Made by a program: the position numbers and the translations under genes
Source: Cephalopachus bancanus
Taxonomy: Eukaryota > Chordata > Mammalia > Primates > Tarsiidae
NCBI GenBank assembly: GCA_027257055.1
Contig: JAPVLO010000182.1
Span: forward strand, 806,001 to 870,000
DNA length: 64,000 bases
Direction of reading: 5' to 3'
The notes under the pieces: model-generated
Seen by the model: the letters and a program-made list of their open reading frames with translations, nothing else
The model's database searches: none
What the model was told of the DNA's origin: nothing
Shown here: one piece after another, positions 22,181-34,995 of the stretch
How the letters are laid out: the number at the start of each line of letters is the position of its first letter
Numbering within the stretch: position 1 is the first letter of the stretch

Positions 22181-23865
22181 ATCAGAGTTTGGGAGGAATT
22201 CCTCAATATGACATAACATGCGTTAAATAGTATGCTGTATTGGGAAAATCCAGAAAGGGCACCGATCAGCAAAAGAATAGACGGCTTGATTTTTTTCATA
22301 CTTCTATCCTACTCATGCATAAATGGTCAGGAAAGTGCTGGGCTGACAGTGTGGGTGTGCAAGGAGATGGTTTTATCAGTGGAAGAACACACAGGCTGCT
22401 GGTGTGAGACAGCCTGGTTTTGGCATGCTAGCTGCTCACAAGAAAGCCAACTGCCCAGCACCTGGAGTTCTTGGCACTTATGGAAAGTGTTTCCCTCTCC
22501 TTAGGCCAGAAAGCCACCCATTCCACAGGGAGCGATACCAGGCACAGTCCCCCATGCCAAGGAAAGGAAAATCCTACTTCTTGGCTAGCTTATTAAACTT
22601 CTAGGTCACTTTAGGATAATTATACTCCTGGTGCTACAGTCCTAGGGAGATCAATTTGGAAATGAGAAGCATATGATCATTTTTAAAGCCATAGAACTAG
22701 ATGAAATAAGGCAGGGTGAAAGTATTCGTAGATAAAAGGAAAAGCCTCTAGACTGAAAGGTGGAACAGACATATTTAGAGGTTGGACAGATGAGGAGGAC
22801 CCGGTTAGAGGTACTGAGCGGAAGTGGTGGCACGCAGGGGGAAAATTAGGAGGGAACGGCGTCGTGAAATTCAACTGAAAAAGTGTTTCAAGAAGGAGAA
22901 TGTGGTCAATTATGCTGGATGCTGCTAAGGCATCAGATGCAGTGAGGAAGAGAACTCACCACTGGTTTTGGTCACATCATAAGTAGCTTGGTAAGAGGGA
23001 TTTCCATGAACAGTTGGGTTGAAAGTTTACTGGAAACTCCAACACACAATCCATCTGCATGTTGAGCCACAGAAGAAAACAAAGTGAAGAGACTGACTAC
23101 AAGAAAACCTGTTCACGAAGGCGTGCCGTGAAGAGCTCCGCAAAAAGGTGTAGCCAATGGGGGTCAAGCGTTTGTTTGTGTTGTGTTGTTTTTAACAACG
23201 TCTGTAGCATCTTGCGCAGAGTGGATGTTCAAACACTGTCGAATGTTTGACTGAATAAAGCGTAAGGTGTCTCATACATCTTTATGTCACCATAAGAATT
23301 AGCACAATGCCTGACATATAATAGGAGCTTAGCAAATATTTGTTGAATAAACGAATGGAAGAGCAGGTGAACCATCAAGTACTCTAGAAGGTCTCAGTGC
23401 TGTTTGAAATTTAGTGCTAATAGGCTATTACATAAGAGGAAATAGGGGGACAATGACCACGGAAATGAAGGTACTGAAAAGTTCCCCATACTAATAAGAA
23501 GCTAGGACTATTGCCCTGGCCAAATCAGTAGGCCAGGGAGAAGCTGTTTTCTTCCCACCTAAAGGCTGGCTGGGAGTAGGTAACCAGGTATTTAAAGAGT
23601 GCTTGGAGAATCAGTTGTAATAAGTAAAAAAGAAGGGTTTGTACCCTACACCATCCCGGGAGGATTAAGGCCACAGCTTTTTGCTTACGTGAACATAACT
23701 TGGCTGTCCTTCCCAGCATGGCCTTGGGAGTAAGGAAGAAGGCTCTAACGGGATCTCTTTCCCATCTCTCACTTATTATTCTGTCAGTTGTCCTAGGGGA
23801 AAGGTCACATGGATGCCATTTAAGTGTGTGGTCTGGAGGCCGGCAATTGATGGTACAGTAGCTGG
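22181..23865. other. Unassigned intergenic stretch
   Basis: 22640-22960 resembles an old interspersed repeat that I cannot name. 23295-23360 matches the L2/MIR tail (gcaaatatttgttgaataaa). No gene signal. Confidence 0.4.
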
Positions 23866-24144
23866 TCTTTTTTTTTTTTTGAATTGGAGTCTCACTCTGT
23901 CGCCCAGACTGGAGTGCAGTGGCTGCTCCCGGCCACCGCAGCCTCGACCTGCTGGGCTCTGGCGATCCTTCTGCCTCAGTCTTCCAAGTAGTTGGAACTA
24001 CAGGCGTACACTACCACGCCCGGCTAATTTTTTTGATTTATTGTAGAGTTGCCCAGGTGGGTCTCAAACCTGCAGGCTCAGGCAATTCACTCACTTCGGC
24101 CTCCCAAAGTGCAGGATTACAGGCTGAGCCACCGAGGCTGGCCA
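23866..24144 (-). repeat. Alu
   Basis: Poly(T), reverse dimer with a small deletion after tattgtagag. Confidence 0.92.
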
Positions 24145-24159
24145 GTAGCCGGTCTTTAA

Positions 24160-24715
24160 GGTGGCTCCAATGGGCTCTGTCTCCTGGTATTCACACCCTT
24201 GTGTAATCCCCTCTTCTTGAGTGTGGGGTGAACCTAGTAAGTTGCTTTTAACCAATATAATATGGCAAAAGTGATGGAATGTCACGTTCACAATTAGATA
24301 AGAAGGAATCGTAACTTCCATCTTGCTAGTATACTTCCTCTCCCTTGTTGGCTTTGATGAAGCAAGCTGCCGTGCTGGAAGAACAATATAGCAAGAAACT
24401 GAGGGCAACCTCTAGCCCAAAGTCAGGGAAGTACTGAGGCTCTCAGTGCAATAACATTTGAGGAACTGAATCTTCCAACCAGGTGAGCTGGAAAGCAGAT
24501 TTTTTTCCCCTGGGTGAGGCTTCAGATGAGATCTCACCCATAGGTATTACCTTAGTTACAGCCTCATGAAAAATTCTTAGGCAGAGGATCTTTATAAACC
24601 ATGCATAGGTTTCTGACACTCAGAGACTGTGAGACGATAAATGTGTGTTGTTAAGCGGCTAAATTTTGGGCAGTTTGTTACACAGCAACAGAAAATGAAC
24701 ACAGGTGGAATCTCA
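24160..24715 (+). mobile_element. MaLR-type solo LTR (MLT-like)
   Basis: Contains tattcacacccttgtgtaat, ggtgaacctagtaagttgc, and the 3' part ataaatgtgtgttgttaagc with gtttgttacacagcaac. It matches a MaLR-like LTR in layout; the subfamily is uncertain. Confidence 0.5.
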
Positions 24716-24837
24716 GGCAGTTGTGGAATGTTGATCTAGTGACTGAGCACAAGCAGAGCCTAGCATCACTGAAAGGTCACAGTCATGCATTCTTTCTCTG
24801 GGATATACTGAGTGAGGGTACTAAGTCAGGAAGGATC

Positions 24838-25250
24838 TGGGCTCAAGTCTTGATTCTATAATTGACTTGTGATGTGGCCTTGAATCTGTGACTAAACTCC
24901 TTTGGGTCTCAGATCCCTCACCTAAACTATGAAGGAACTGGTTTAGAGCTCTGGCGATGCCAGATAATCCCAGAGACAAATGAACTCAGAGTAAATTGGC
25001 ATAAGTCTTCATGGGGATTGTCTTTCAGAATAATGTTAGTAGTTCAACAGTAATTTTGGCTACTGATCTGCTTCATAATTTGTGTTGTCAGTCAGAATCC
25101 ACAGCTTCACTTGGCAAACATATTGACCATAAGCTTTCTCAGGGTAGGATCCATGTCTTATTTATCTTTGTATCTCTCCAAATGTTTGGCATATGGCAGT
25201 TTAATGGATATTTATTGGATAAACTAATAATTGAACGATGAATAAAGGAA
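24838..25250 (+). repeat. MIR followed by an L2-like tail
   Basis: 24838-24945 has the MIR order (gatgtggccttgaatctgtg, then a decayed gtctcag block). 25130-25250 has the L2 end (tttggcatatggcag, ggatatttattggataaa). Confidence 0.5.
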
Positions 25251-25284
25251 TGCCAAAAGACCACATTCATACCTCTGTGGTGTC

Positions 25285-25420
25285 TTCATCTATTTTGTGC
25301 TGCGATAACAGAATATCACAGGCTGGGTAATTGAAATAAATAGAAATTAACAGAGTTATGGCTCTAAAGGCTGAACAGCTCGAGATTAATGGACTGTAGG
25401 AGGCATGAAAAGAGAGAGCA
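25285..25420 (-). mobile_element. MaLR LTR end fragment
   Basis: ttttgtgctgcgataacaga followed by ggctgggtaattgaaataa is the reverse of the THE/MST/MLT 3' end. Confidence 0.6.
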
Positions 25421-25924
25421 ACAGGGAATCTGAGCTTGTTCTTCAAGGTTTGGGGTTGAAACTGATTAATTGAGACCTTAGAAAAAGTCAAACAAAAGTT
25501 TAACTGTTTGGAAAAATATTCCTTGATGAGCTAAACTTGCTCAACACTTGGAGTTTATCTAATCGCAGCCTTCACTTATCTGAAAGTCTTCACATTTTTC
25601 TCTTATCTTATCTGTGGGATGCGTGTAATCAGAATCGTGATTGCTTCAGCCCTCAGGGCCATCTTACTTCTTTTCCTCCTGTGAAGTATTTTTTCATCTC
25701 TGTTTGTTCTACTTCACCATAAAAAATGTATCTGTTGGACTGAGGTGAGAGAAGAGGTGACAAGAAATAAAAGGGGCCGGGACGGGGACTCCACGATCCC
25801 TTGTTCAATTGAACCTAGCTCTGCTGCTTCTTTTCTTCTATCTGCGTGATCAGTGGGCCCTGGGATCCCAACTTCACCCCAAGTCAACCGTAGTCAGAAG
25901 GAATCAAAGATGATAAAGCCTATT
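25421..25924. other. Unassigned; possible LTR-like piece
   Basis: 25735-25895 contains gacaagaaataaaagggg, then a GC-rich stretch that could be an R/U5 remnant. No termini were found, so it is left unnamed. Confidence 0.3.
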
Positions 25925-26690
25925 TTATTTTTTTAACATATTTTTAATTTTAAAATTGTGGGGTACAGTTAAGGGGTAGGTATACAAATATGCATTGTGC
26001 AGGTACCCTTGTTGATGAGGTGTGCCCCCCTATCCCCAGACAGATATTGACTACCATTAATCCCACCTCCCTTCCCCTCCCTGTCCCCCCCATAGTTTCC
26101 TGCCACTGTCAATCCTTTTCTTATAGTATTACGATAGATGTTCAAGGTCCACTTATGAGTGAGAACATGGGATACTCGGATCTTTGTTTCTGCGAGAGGT
26201 CACTCAGTATTATAGACTCTAGTTCCATCCAGGTAGCTGTGAAATTCATGATTTTGTTCTTTTTTATGGCTGTGTAATATTCCATTGTGTATATGTACCA
26301 CATTTTTTTAATCCAGTCCTCTTTTGATGGACAGCATGGTTGGTTCCATGATGTTGCTATTGTGAACAATGCTGCAATAAACATACGTGTGCAGGTATCT
26401 TTTTTATAGGGTGATTTGAGTTCTTCAGGGTATATTCCCAGCAGGGGGATTGCAGGGTCATATGCAAGGTTGGTTTTTAGAGCTTTTAGGAATCGCCACA
26501 CTGCTTTGCACAGAGGTTGCACTAGTTTACACTCCCACCAACGGTGTAGAAGTGTTCCCTTTTCACCACACCCTCTCCAGCATCTGTTATTTTTTGAGTT
26601 GTTGATAATGGCCATTCTGACTGGAGTTAGGTGGTATCTCAGTGTGGTTTTAATTTGCATCTCCTTAAGCCTATTTTTAAAATAATCTAT
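25925..26690 (-). mobile_element. L1 3' fragment, lineage-specific family
   Basis: 5'-truncated L1. The minus strand encodes the ORF2 C-terminal part ([33 protein letters not shown]), then the same 3'UTR as the elements at 31.8 and 42.5 kb. Confidence 0.88.
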
Positions 26691-26789
26691 GAGTTTCTGA
26701 GTGGGTCCACACTGTTGAATCAGGATCATTCTGGTCTCTGGAGATAAAGGGAGCTCTGGACTGAAGTGGACCCAGGAATCTCACAATTT

Positions 26790-27030
26790 ATAGTGAGACA
26801 CCTGGGAAAAGGCTGTGTGATGATGGAGCTGGAGACTAGAGTTCTGTGTCTATAAGTCAAGGAATTCAACCCTCAGAAGCTACAAAGAGGCCGAGAAAGA
26901 CTCTTCCCCAGAGCCTTGAGAGAAAGCATGGCCTGGCTGACACTTTTAATCTGAACTTTTATCCTCTAGAACTGTGCGAATACATTTTCTTACATGTTTT
27001 AAGCCAAAAACAAAACAAATAAACAAACAA
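26790..27030 (+). mobile_element. MLT1-like LTR, 3' part
   Basis: ccccagagccttgagagaaa, tctagaactgtgcgaatac, then tgttttaagcc follow the MLT1 order. Confidence 0.55.
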
Positions 27031-27271
27031 CAGCAACAAACCAAAACATAACCCCAACCAAGTACAAAGTCATTCATAGGGGGCTGACTTTGTAGCAGGA
27101 CCTGTGCTGAGGTCTAGGGGCAGGAAGGTGAATGAGATACAGCCTTTGCCGCTGAAGAACTAACATTATAGTATAAAAAACAGATATGAAGAAGTAACTT
27201 CAAGATGAGCCGTGGTGAGTTGAGATGGGCAGCCAGGGCCATTTCCCCCTGGTTCTTGATCAAGATTGATT

Positions 27272-28270
27272 TTTTTCTTTATACAGCTTTATTGGCATAT
27301 AATTTACATATCATAAGATTCACACATTTAAAGTATACAATTTAAAGGCTTTTTTTAGTATATCCACAGAGTTGAGAAACTTTCACTACAATATATTTTT
27401 TCAGTATTTCATCACCCCACAGAGAAACCCTGTATCCAATAGCAGTCATTACCCATTTCTCTCTTTTACCCTAAGCTCTAGGAAATCATTAATCTGTTTT
27501 CTATCTTTATAGCTCTGCCTGTTCTGGACATTTCATACAAATGGATTCATGCAGTATTTGATATTTTTTGACTGACTCTTTTCACTTAGCATTAATATTT
27601 TCAAGGCTCATTCAGTTTATATTTCCTTACCTCCACACTTTTATTTTTTTTTTATTATTATTTTTTTTTTGAGTTGCAGTCTCACTCCGTTGCCCAGACT
27701 GGAGTGCAGTGGCCGCTTCCAGCCACTGCAGCCTCGACCTGCTGGGCTCCAGCGATCCTTCCGCCTCAGCCTTCCGAGTAGCCGGAATTACAGGCATGTG
27801 CTACGACGCCCGGCTGATTTTTTGATTTATTGTAGAGATGAGGTCTTGCTGCCCAGGTGGGTCTCGAACCCACAGGCTCAGGCAATCTACTCATCTCAGC
27901 CTCCCAAAGGTGCGGGATGACAGGCTGAGCCACCGAGCCCGGCTACCTCCACACTTTTATTATAAATAGTTTAGTAGCTAGAGAAAAGTACAAAGAAGAG
28001 AGGTAAAAAATCATACCCAGAGATAACCATTGTTAAAATGTTGATGTGTTTCTTTCTCATCTTCTTTGATGGTGTGGCTTTGTGTGCTTGCTTGTGTGTG
28101 TATGTGTTTGTGTGTGTATTGCATTGAGATAAAGGCAGATGTAGTTTTATATCCTGTTTTTGGCACTTAGCCATAGCCAGGAGCTTTTTCTCATGTTGTT
28201 AATATTCTTTACAAACATTATGCCTATATGCTATTTCATGCTACTACAAATCACTTAATTCTTTCCTTAT
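27272..28270 (-). mobile_element. L1M 3' region interrupted by an Alu
   Basis: 27272-27627 (agctttattggcatataatt, tctgttctggaca-like) is the L1M 3' end in reverse. 27962-28270 (agagataaccattgttaaaa) continues as L1M/ME-type sequence. Confidence 0.6.
27646..27943 (-). repeat. Alu, young lineage-specific form
   Basis: Reverse dimer with 18-base target duplications tacctccacacttttatt (27628-27645 and 27944-27961). Confidence 0.95.
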
Positions 28271-28689
28271 TATTCAGGTGACCTGAAATTTTTTCGCTAA
28301 ATAATCTGAATTCAATCTCATAAGAAATTAAAAGAGAGAAAATAAAGGCAATAATATGTTGTCACTTCAGGCCAATCTATTGACTCTTAGAACTCCTGTG
28401 ATTAAAAAAAAAAAAAAGGAAGGTAGATTGTCATACTTCCAACCAGCCTCTTTCTCTCCTGGGGAATTTCTCTTACATTAGAATATTAGTTTTTCGATGA
28501 ACACAGTTTGAAAACCACAACTAGTTTAGCAAGTATGAGAATAACTGCAGTTACCAAGTGTTGGTAAAGTTGTGAGGAGACAGGCATGCATTCGGCGAAC
28601 TCAAAGCTGATGTAAATTTCTGGTGAGTATTTGACACAAAGTATTACACATTCACACTTGACCCAGCAGACTCACTTCAGAAATTTTAT

Positions 28690-29043
28690 TTATTTATTTA
28701 CTTATTTTTTGAGTTGGAGTCTCACTCTGTCGCCCAGACTGGAGTGCATTTTTAATTTTTTTTTTGAGTTGAGTCTCACTCTGTCACCTAGACTGGAGTG
28801 CAGTGGCCACTCCCGGTCACCGCAGACTCAATCCGCTGGGCTCCGGCCATCCTTCCGCCTCAGCCTTCCAAGGAGCCGGAACTCCCACGGGCGTGCTACC
28901 ACGCCCGGTTAATTTTTTTGATTTATTGTAGAGATGAAGTCTCGCCAAGTTGCCCAGGTGGGTCTCGAACCCTCGGGCTCAGGCAATCCACTCACCTTGG
29001 CCTCCCGAAGTGCTGGGATGACAGGCTGAGCCACTGAGCCAGG
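28690..29043 (-). repeat. Compound Alu: 3' fragment plus full element
   Basis: 28700-28748 is the first 50 bases of a reverse Alu. It is followed by a T-rich run and a second full reverse Alu (28757-29043). ctcacttcagaa flanks the whole unit on both sides, so it behaves as one insertion site. Confidence 0.85.
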
Positions 29044-29606
29044 CCTCACTTCAGAAGTTTATTTTAAAGACCGAGCAGTTAAGATCAGGCCAAGAGGACA
29101 TACGGGACATCCCCTTGCACAGAGGAAGCGCTACCTATGAGCTCGACTACGTTTATGATTAAGTCCTTCACTATGTATCAGGTGTTTTGCATATATTATC
29201 TTATTTAATTTTTAAAAAGAGACATTTTTTATAAGTGTTTTAGGGTCGCAGCAAAATTGAGCAGAAAGTACCGAGAGTTCCCCTGTACCCCCACCCTTCC
29301 ATGGGCACCGCCTCTCCCACGATCAGCATCTGGCACTAGCGTGCTCCATTTGCTGTGATCAGGTCACCTGCACTGACACATCACTGTCATCTCAAGTCCA
29401 CAGTTTACTCTTTGTCTTGTATATTCTCTGGGGTTGGACAAATGAATAATGGCACGCATCCACTATTATACTGCCACGTGGAAGAGTTTCACTGCCCAAA
29501 AATCCTCTGGCTCTACCTATTCGTCTCTCTGTGGACCCTAACCCCAATCTAACCCTGGCAACCACTGATTTTTTTTTTCTACTGTTTCCAAGGTTTTGCC
29601 TGTAAC

Positions 29607-30263
29607 GTTTGGAGATACCAAAAGAAGCACAGGACAGAGGGCCGGTATAAGCCGGGCTCGGTGGCTCAGCCTGCCACCCGCGCCTTTGGGAGGCTGAGGT
29701 GAGTGAATGGCCTGAGCCCGCGGGTTCGAGACCCACTTGGGCAGCGAGACCTCATCTCTACAATAAAATAAAAAAAATCAGCCGGGCATGGTAGCGCATG
29801 CCTGTAATTCCGGCTGCTCGGAAGGATCACTGGGGCCTAGTAGGTCGAGGCTGCGGTGGCCGGGAGCGGCCACTGCACTCCAGTCTGGGCGACCGAGTGA
29901 GACTCCAACTCAAAAAAAAAAAGGGCCGGTATAAACCTCATGTTTATTGGGGGAGAAACTCCCGGGCGAGGTCCCGTGGTCCGGAAAGACGGGCCAGGGG
30001 AGTCGCACCCAAGGAGGAGCAGGCTTGGGCTTTTAAGGGGGCGAATTCGGAGGGTGTCGGGGGCGGCAGTGAAGCGGGGAGACAAAGTGTCGCATGCGGC
30101 GTGGGCTGGAAAGTTTCTGCCTGGCCCTTCTCGGCAGCTGCAGCAGGTTCCAGGAAGCTCCAAGCGAGGCATGTGGCTGCGGGCTTGGGGTGGAGGGGCG
30201 CAGAGGGGATCGGTGGGTGGAGGGGCAGAGGGGGGAAGGTGAGTGCTGCGTCCCCCTGAGCCG
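29607..30263 (-). mobile_element. Solo endogenous-retrovirus LTR, CpG-rich, with Alu inside
   Basis: Flanked on both sides by aacgtt, a 6-base duplication. On the minus strand it shows a TTAAAA TATA-like box, then a CCCAATAAAC polyadenylation signal, and ends TATCTCCA. Without the Alu it is about 370 bases. CpGs are well preserved, so it looks young. Its first two bases on the minus strand are CG, not TG. No viral coding sequence is present. Confidence 0.6.
29651..29921 (+). repeat. Alu inside the solo LTR
   Basis: Target duplications agggccggtataa (29638-29650 and 29922-29934). The right arm lacks a short segment. Confidence 0.93.
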
Positions 30264-30766
30264 AACGTTGTCCTTTTCAGAATGTCATATAGTTGGAGTC
30301 GTGTAGTATGCAGCCTTTCCAGACTGGCTCCTTTTACCTAGTAATATACATTTAGGCTTCCTCCGGGTCTTTTCATGGCTTGATAGGTTTTTTTCCCCCA
30401 CTGAATAATATTCCATTGTCTGGATATACTGCAGTTTGTCTATTCACCTGCTGAAGGACACCTTGGCTGCTTCCAAGTTTTGACAATTATGAATAAAGAT
30501 GTTACAAAGATTTATATGCAGGTTTTTGTGTGGAGAGAAGTTTCCAGCTTGTCTGAGTAGATACCATGAAGTATGATTGCTGGATCATATGGTGAAAATA
30601 TGGTTAGTTTTATAAGACACTGCCAAACTGTCTGACAAAGCAGCTGTACCATTTTGCATTCCAACCAGCAATGAATGAGAGTTCCTGATACTCCGAATTC
30701 TTGCTAGCGTTTGGTGTTTTTGGTGTTTAGGATTTTTATCATCTTATTTTTTTTTTAAGAGAACTA

Positions 30767-31082
30767 CTTTTTATTTATTTGTTTATTTATTTATTTTTGA
30801 GTTGAAGTCTCCCTCTTGTCACCCAGGTTGGAATTCAGTGGCGTGCTGATGGCCACCACAGGCTCAGCCTGCTGGGTTTAGGAGATTCTTCCGCCTCAGC
30901 CTTCCAAGTAGCTGGAATCACAGGGGCATGTCACCATGCCCGGCTAATTTTTTGTGATTTATTATAGAGATGAGATCTCACCAAATTGCCCAGGCTGGTC
31001 TTGAACCCCTGGGCTCAGGCAATCCTCTCACCTTGGTCTCCCAAAGTGCTGGAATTACAGACTGAGCCACCGCGCCCAGCTG
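30767..31082 (-). repeat. Alu
   Basis: ATTT-rich tail and reverse dimer, ending accgcgcccagctgg. Confidence 0.9.
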
Positions 31083-31230
31083 GATTTTAATCATTTTAAT
31101 AGGTATGCAGTGGTGTTTCATTTTTGTTTTAATTTGCAATTCCCTAATGACATATGATGTTGACTGTCTTTTCATGCTTTCTTGTAATCTGTATATCTAT
31201 ATCTCCTTTGGTGAGGTGTCCTTTGTCTGT

Positions 31231-31267
31231 CTGTCTATCTATCAATCAGTCTATCTATCAGCTATCT
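31231..31267. repeat. (TCTA)n-like microsatellite
   Basis: Imperfect TCTG/TCTA/TCAA units at the Alu tail. Confidence 0.8.
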
Positions 31268-31558
31268 TATTAAGTTGGGGTCTCACTTTGTCTCCCAGGT
31301 GGAAGTACAGTGGCAAGATCATGGCTCACCACAGCCTCAACCTCCTGGGCTCAGATGATCCTTCTGCCACAACCTCCCAAGTCACTGGGACTGCAGGCAG
31401 GCACCACCACACCTGGCTAATTTTTTAAAAATTTTTTTGTAGAGATGAGGTCTCTTTATGTTGCCTAGGCTGGTCTCAAACTCCTGGATTCAAGCAATCT
31501 TCCTGCCTCAGCCTCCCAAATTGCTAAGATTACAGGCATGAGCCACTGTGCCTGGCTA
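31268..31558 (-). repeat. AluJ-like element
   Basis: Reverse dimer of the older, pan-primate type (gcctcaacctcctgggctca). Confidence 0.88.
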
Positions 31559-31844
31559 TTTTGCTTGTCTTTATATTACATTGCTTTATATATAGGACAT
31601 TTTTACATATATTGTATATATACATTGCATTAAATATAGGACATTTTGGGGAGTTAAGAAATCACTGCTGCGGTTTCCTATGCGTCTTTTCAGGTCCCTG
31701 TGGACGTTCCTTTTTCCATGTTTCTGAGCGATGGAGAACAGCCTTTTGATATTATTTTGATAATATCCTTACTCATTTTTCTTAGAATGCTGGATCTAGC
31801 GTTCTGAGCCCAGAAGAATTAAGCAACTTAAAAAATAATTCACA

Positions 31845-33049
31845 TGCTGACCACATGCAGAAGATTAAAACAAGACCCCTAGCTATCCCCATACACAAAA
31901 GTCAACTATAAGTGGATCAAAGACCGAAACGTAAAACCTCAAACAATAAGAACCTTAGAAAATACAGGAGACACCCTCATGGAAATTGGAACTGGCAACC
32001 AATTCCTGATCAAAACCCCAAGTGCCCGTACCATAAGAGATAAGATAGACAAGTGGGACCTCATCAAACCGACAAGCTTCTGCAAAGCCAAAGAAGCCAT
32101 CAGGAGAGCAGGGAGACAGCCCACAGACTGGAAAACTATATTTGCCAATTGTATATCTCACAAAGGTCTAGCTTCTAGGATCTATAAGGAACTCAAACAC
32201 ACCAAAAAACAAAACAAAACAACAACAACAACAAAAAAACCAAACAGCCCCATTACAAAGTGGGCAAAAGACATCAATGGACACTTCTCAAAAGAAGACA
32301 TACAAGCAGGCAACAGTCTCACTAGTCACCAAATAAATGCAGATGAAAACCACATGGAGATACCATCTAACTCCAGTCAGGTTGACCACAATCAATAACT
32401 CTAAAAACAACAGATGCTGGAGAGGATGTGGCGAAAAGGGAACACTTCTACACTGTTGGTGGGAGTGTAAAGTAGTACAACCTCTGGAAAACAGTTTGGT
32501 GATTCCTAAAAGATCTAAAAATCGACCTTCCATACAAGCCTGCAATCCCCCTACTGGGAATATACCTGGGGGAACTCAAATCACTGTATGAAAAAGATAC
32601 TGCACACATATGCTTATCGCAGCATTGTTCACAATAGCAAAAACATGGAACCAACGTGCTGCCCATCGAAAGAGGACTGGATAAAAAAAATAGGGTCCAT
32701 ATACACGATGAGATATTACCGAGCCATAAAGAAGGACAAAATTATGAACTTCACAGCAACTTGGATGGACATAGAGTCTACCATACTGAGTGATCTATCA
32801 CATAAACAAAGAACCGAGTATCACATGTTCTCACTCATAAGTGGACCTTGAGCAATTATCATAATACTGTGAGATGAGGACTGTCAGTAGTGGGAAATTG
32901 CCAGGGGGTGGAGCGGGATTGGCAGTAGTGGGAATCTGCCTGGGGAAGTGGGTGGGTACACCTCACAGCAAGGGTGCCTGCAGAGTGAACTTTTATATAC
33001 CTCACCCTGAATTGTACCCCACATCTTTAAAATTAAAAAAAAAAAAAAA
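31845..33049 (+). mobile_element. L1, 5'-truncated, lineage-specific family
   Basis: Encodes the ORF2 C-terminal third with stops, then the shared 3'UTR (ggcagtagtgggaatctgcc) and a poly(A). Imperfect target duplications aataattcacatg / aataacacacatg. Confidence 0.88.
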
Positions 33050-33670
33050 TAACACACATGGGTCCAGGAGCACAGTTATCTGCAAGATAGAAATATACAG
33101 GGAGAACTTATACTACATTCTCTTGGAAAGTAAGCTAACTTCATGTGTGTATACCAGTTTTCTTTAATACCATAGACTAATGTGATTTGTTTCACTCTGA
33201 CCCCAAACTAATTTGTAATGACTCAACCAAATCTTCACCGGGTGACTTCAGGGTTGCAGAGATGACCTTGAGTGGGCTATCACGCATGCTTTGAAGTTCC
33301 TGTAATAAGAAAAACTTGGGAAATTTTTGTACCATGGTTGCCAGCCAGCATGAACGCAAAAAAAAAAAAAAAAAATTGATTTATGAGATGGTTGTGGGGT
33401 GTTGGGGGGGTGGATGTTATCTTACTAATGTTTTCTCTGGTTTCAAGTCTTCTCTCAAGGTTGTTCGTTTGTTTATACCACAAATAGCAATTGGGTACTG
33501 AGATATTCTTATCTTATTTCTGATGTGAGGAGAATAATGAGACCAAAATTATGAACCCAACACAAATGGAAGGAGGTTGAGTCAAGTGGTACCTGAGAAA
33601 TAGTTCGATGATCTAGAAAGGAAATTTTAGAGAGCAAAGTTCTAGAAAGCGCACCAAGCCCCACTGTCTG
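33050..33670. other. Unassigned intergenic stretch
   Basis: Contains an A17 run near 33360 and nothing else recognised. Confidence 0.4.
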
Positions 33671-33683
33671 TGATGCTGATTCT

Positions 33684-33976
33684 TTTTTTTTTTTTTTGAG
33701 TTGGAGTCTCACTCTGTCACCCAGACTGGCGTGCAGTGGCACACTCCTGGCCACTGCAGCCTCGACCTGCTGGGCTCCGGTGATCCTTCCGCCTCAGCCT
33801 TCCAAGCAGCTGGAAATACAGATGTGCACTACCGTGCCTGGCTAATTTTTGATTTATTGTAGAGACAAGGTCTCGTCAAGTTGCCCGGGCAGGTCTCGAA
33901 CCTGTGGGATCAGGCCATCCACTCGCCTTGGCCTCCCAAAGTGCTGGGATGACAGGCTGAGCCACCGAGCACGACC
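33684..33976 (-). repeat. Alu
   Basis: Reverse dimer flanked by gatgctgattctt on both sides. Confidence 0.94.
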
Positions 33977-33989
33977 GATGCTGATTCTT

Positions 33990-34619
33990 GGGTGAGGGAT
34001 GTGAGGGCTGGGAAGTAGGCCAGAGAAGAGCAAAGTCTGTCTGAGTATGGTCGCAAGCTAGACGAAGCAGCTGGTGGCACAGTTCTCTCATGAGTCTGCC
34101 TGCCGTCTGGGGCTATGCTGTTGGGGACCGCTGGGTAACAGAAGAGTTCTCAGACTTTAATCTCTGCTATCAGTTGAATTCTTTAGTACTTTATTAAAAA
34201 AGACTGCATCTGTCTAGGAAAATTACCCAGTATGACCAAAGTAAACATATCTTCTTTCTCATTTCCTGGAGAGGAACTGAGCTAGTCAATTTTAATTTGT
34301 TTGCAGAGTCCCTGAATCTCAGACCTCAAAACTTTATTTTTGCTATTTTTCTTAGAGAATAGTGCACTGCACAGAATGGATATTAGTTAATGGGTCATAA
34401 GTCTCTGTAACATCTGAGATCATAGATCGTGACCATAAATATTTTAGGCTTTCCTTTGTTCCTCTGTTCTTTCATGTCTCTGGCCTTGGCTCTATGATTC
34501 AAAGCAAAAAAAAAAAAAAAAAAAGAAAAGAAAAAAAAATTCCTGAAGTCCCTTGCAGCAGTGAGAGTTAGGCTATACCAATGTCACCTTTGTCACATAT
34601 TCCTTCTTGATCTTATAAA
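33990..34619. other. Unassigned intergenic stretch
   Basis: Contains an A-rich run at 34506-34540; no gene or named repeat recognised. Confidence 0.4.
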
Positions 34620-34995
34620 ATTGTATGGTTTTAATGTCTCCCCCCAAATTCATATGTCGAAACGTAATCACCGATGTGATAGTATTAGGAGATGATTAAG
34701 TCATGAGGGTGGAGTCCTCATGAATGGGATTAGTGACTTTATAAAAGGTCTTGAGGGAACTAGCTAGCCCTTTCCACACTTCTACCATGTTGGGACACAG
34801 CATTTGTCTCTTCTGGAGGACTCAGTAATAGGGTGCCATCTTAGAAGGAGAGATTGGGCTCTCACTAGACAAGGAACCTGCTGGCCCCTTGATCGTGGAC
34901 TTCCTGGCCTCCAGAACTTTGAGGAATACCTTTCTGTTGTTTATAAATTACCTAGTCTCAGTTATCTCATTATAACTGCAGAGACTAAGACATGA
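34620..34995 (+). mobile_element. MLT1/MST-type solo LTR
   Basis: ccccccaaattcatatgtcg, gtcatgagggtggagtcctc and the end taaattacctagtctcag follow the MaLR LTR order. Confidence 0.75.

Larger units (their letters stand above)
29210..31230 (-). mobile_element. L1M 3' region, split by an LTR and an Alu
   Basis: Three blocks, 29210-29600, 30270-30766 and 31083-31230, read consecutively as an L1M 3' half in reverse. The breaks hold the LTR at 29607-30263 and the Alu at 30767-31082. Confidence 0.65.

Noticed and set aside
31979..32851. Frames with reverse-transcriptase-like C-terminal text
   Set aside because: These are decayed ORF2 pieces of a 5'-truncated L1, not host genes.
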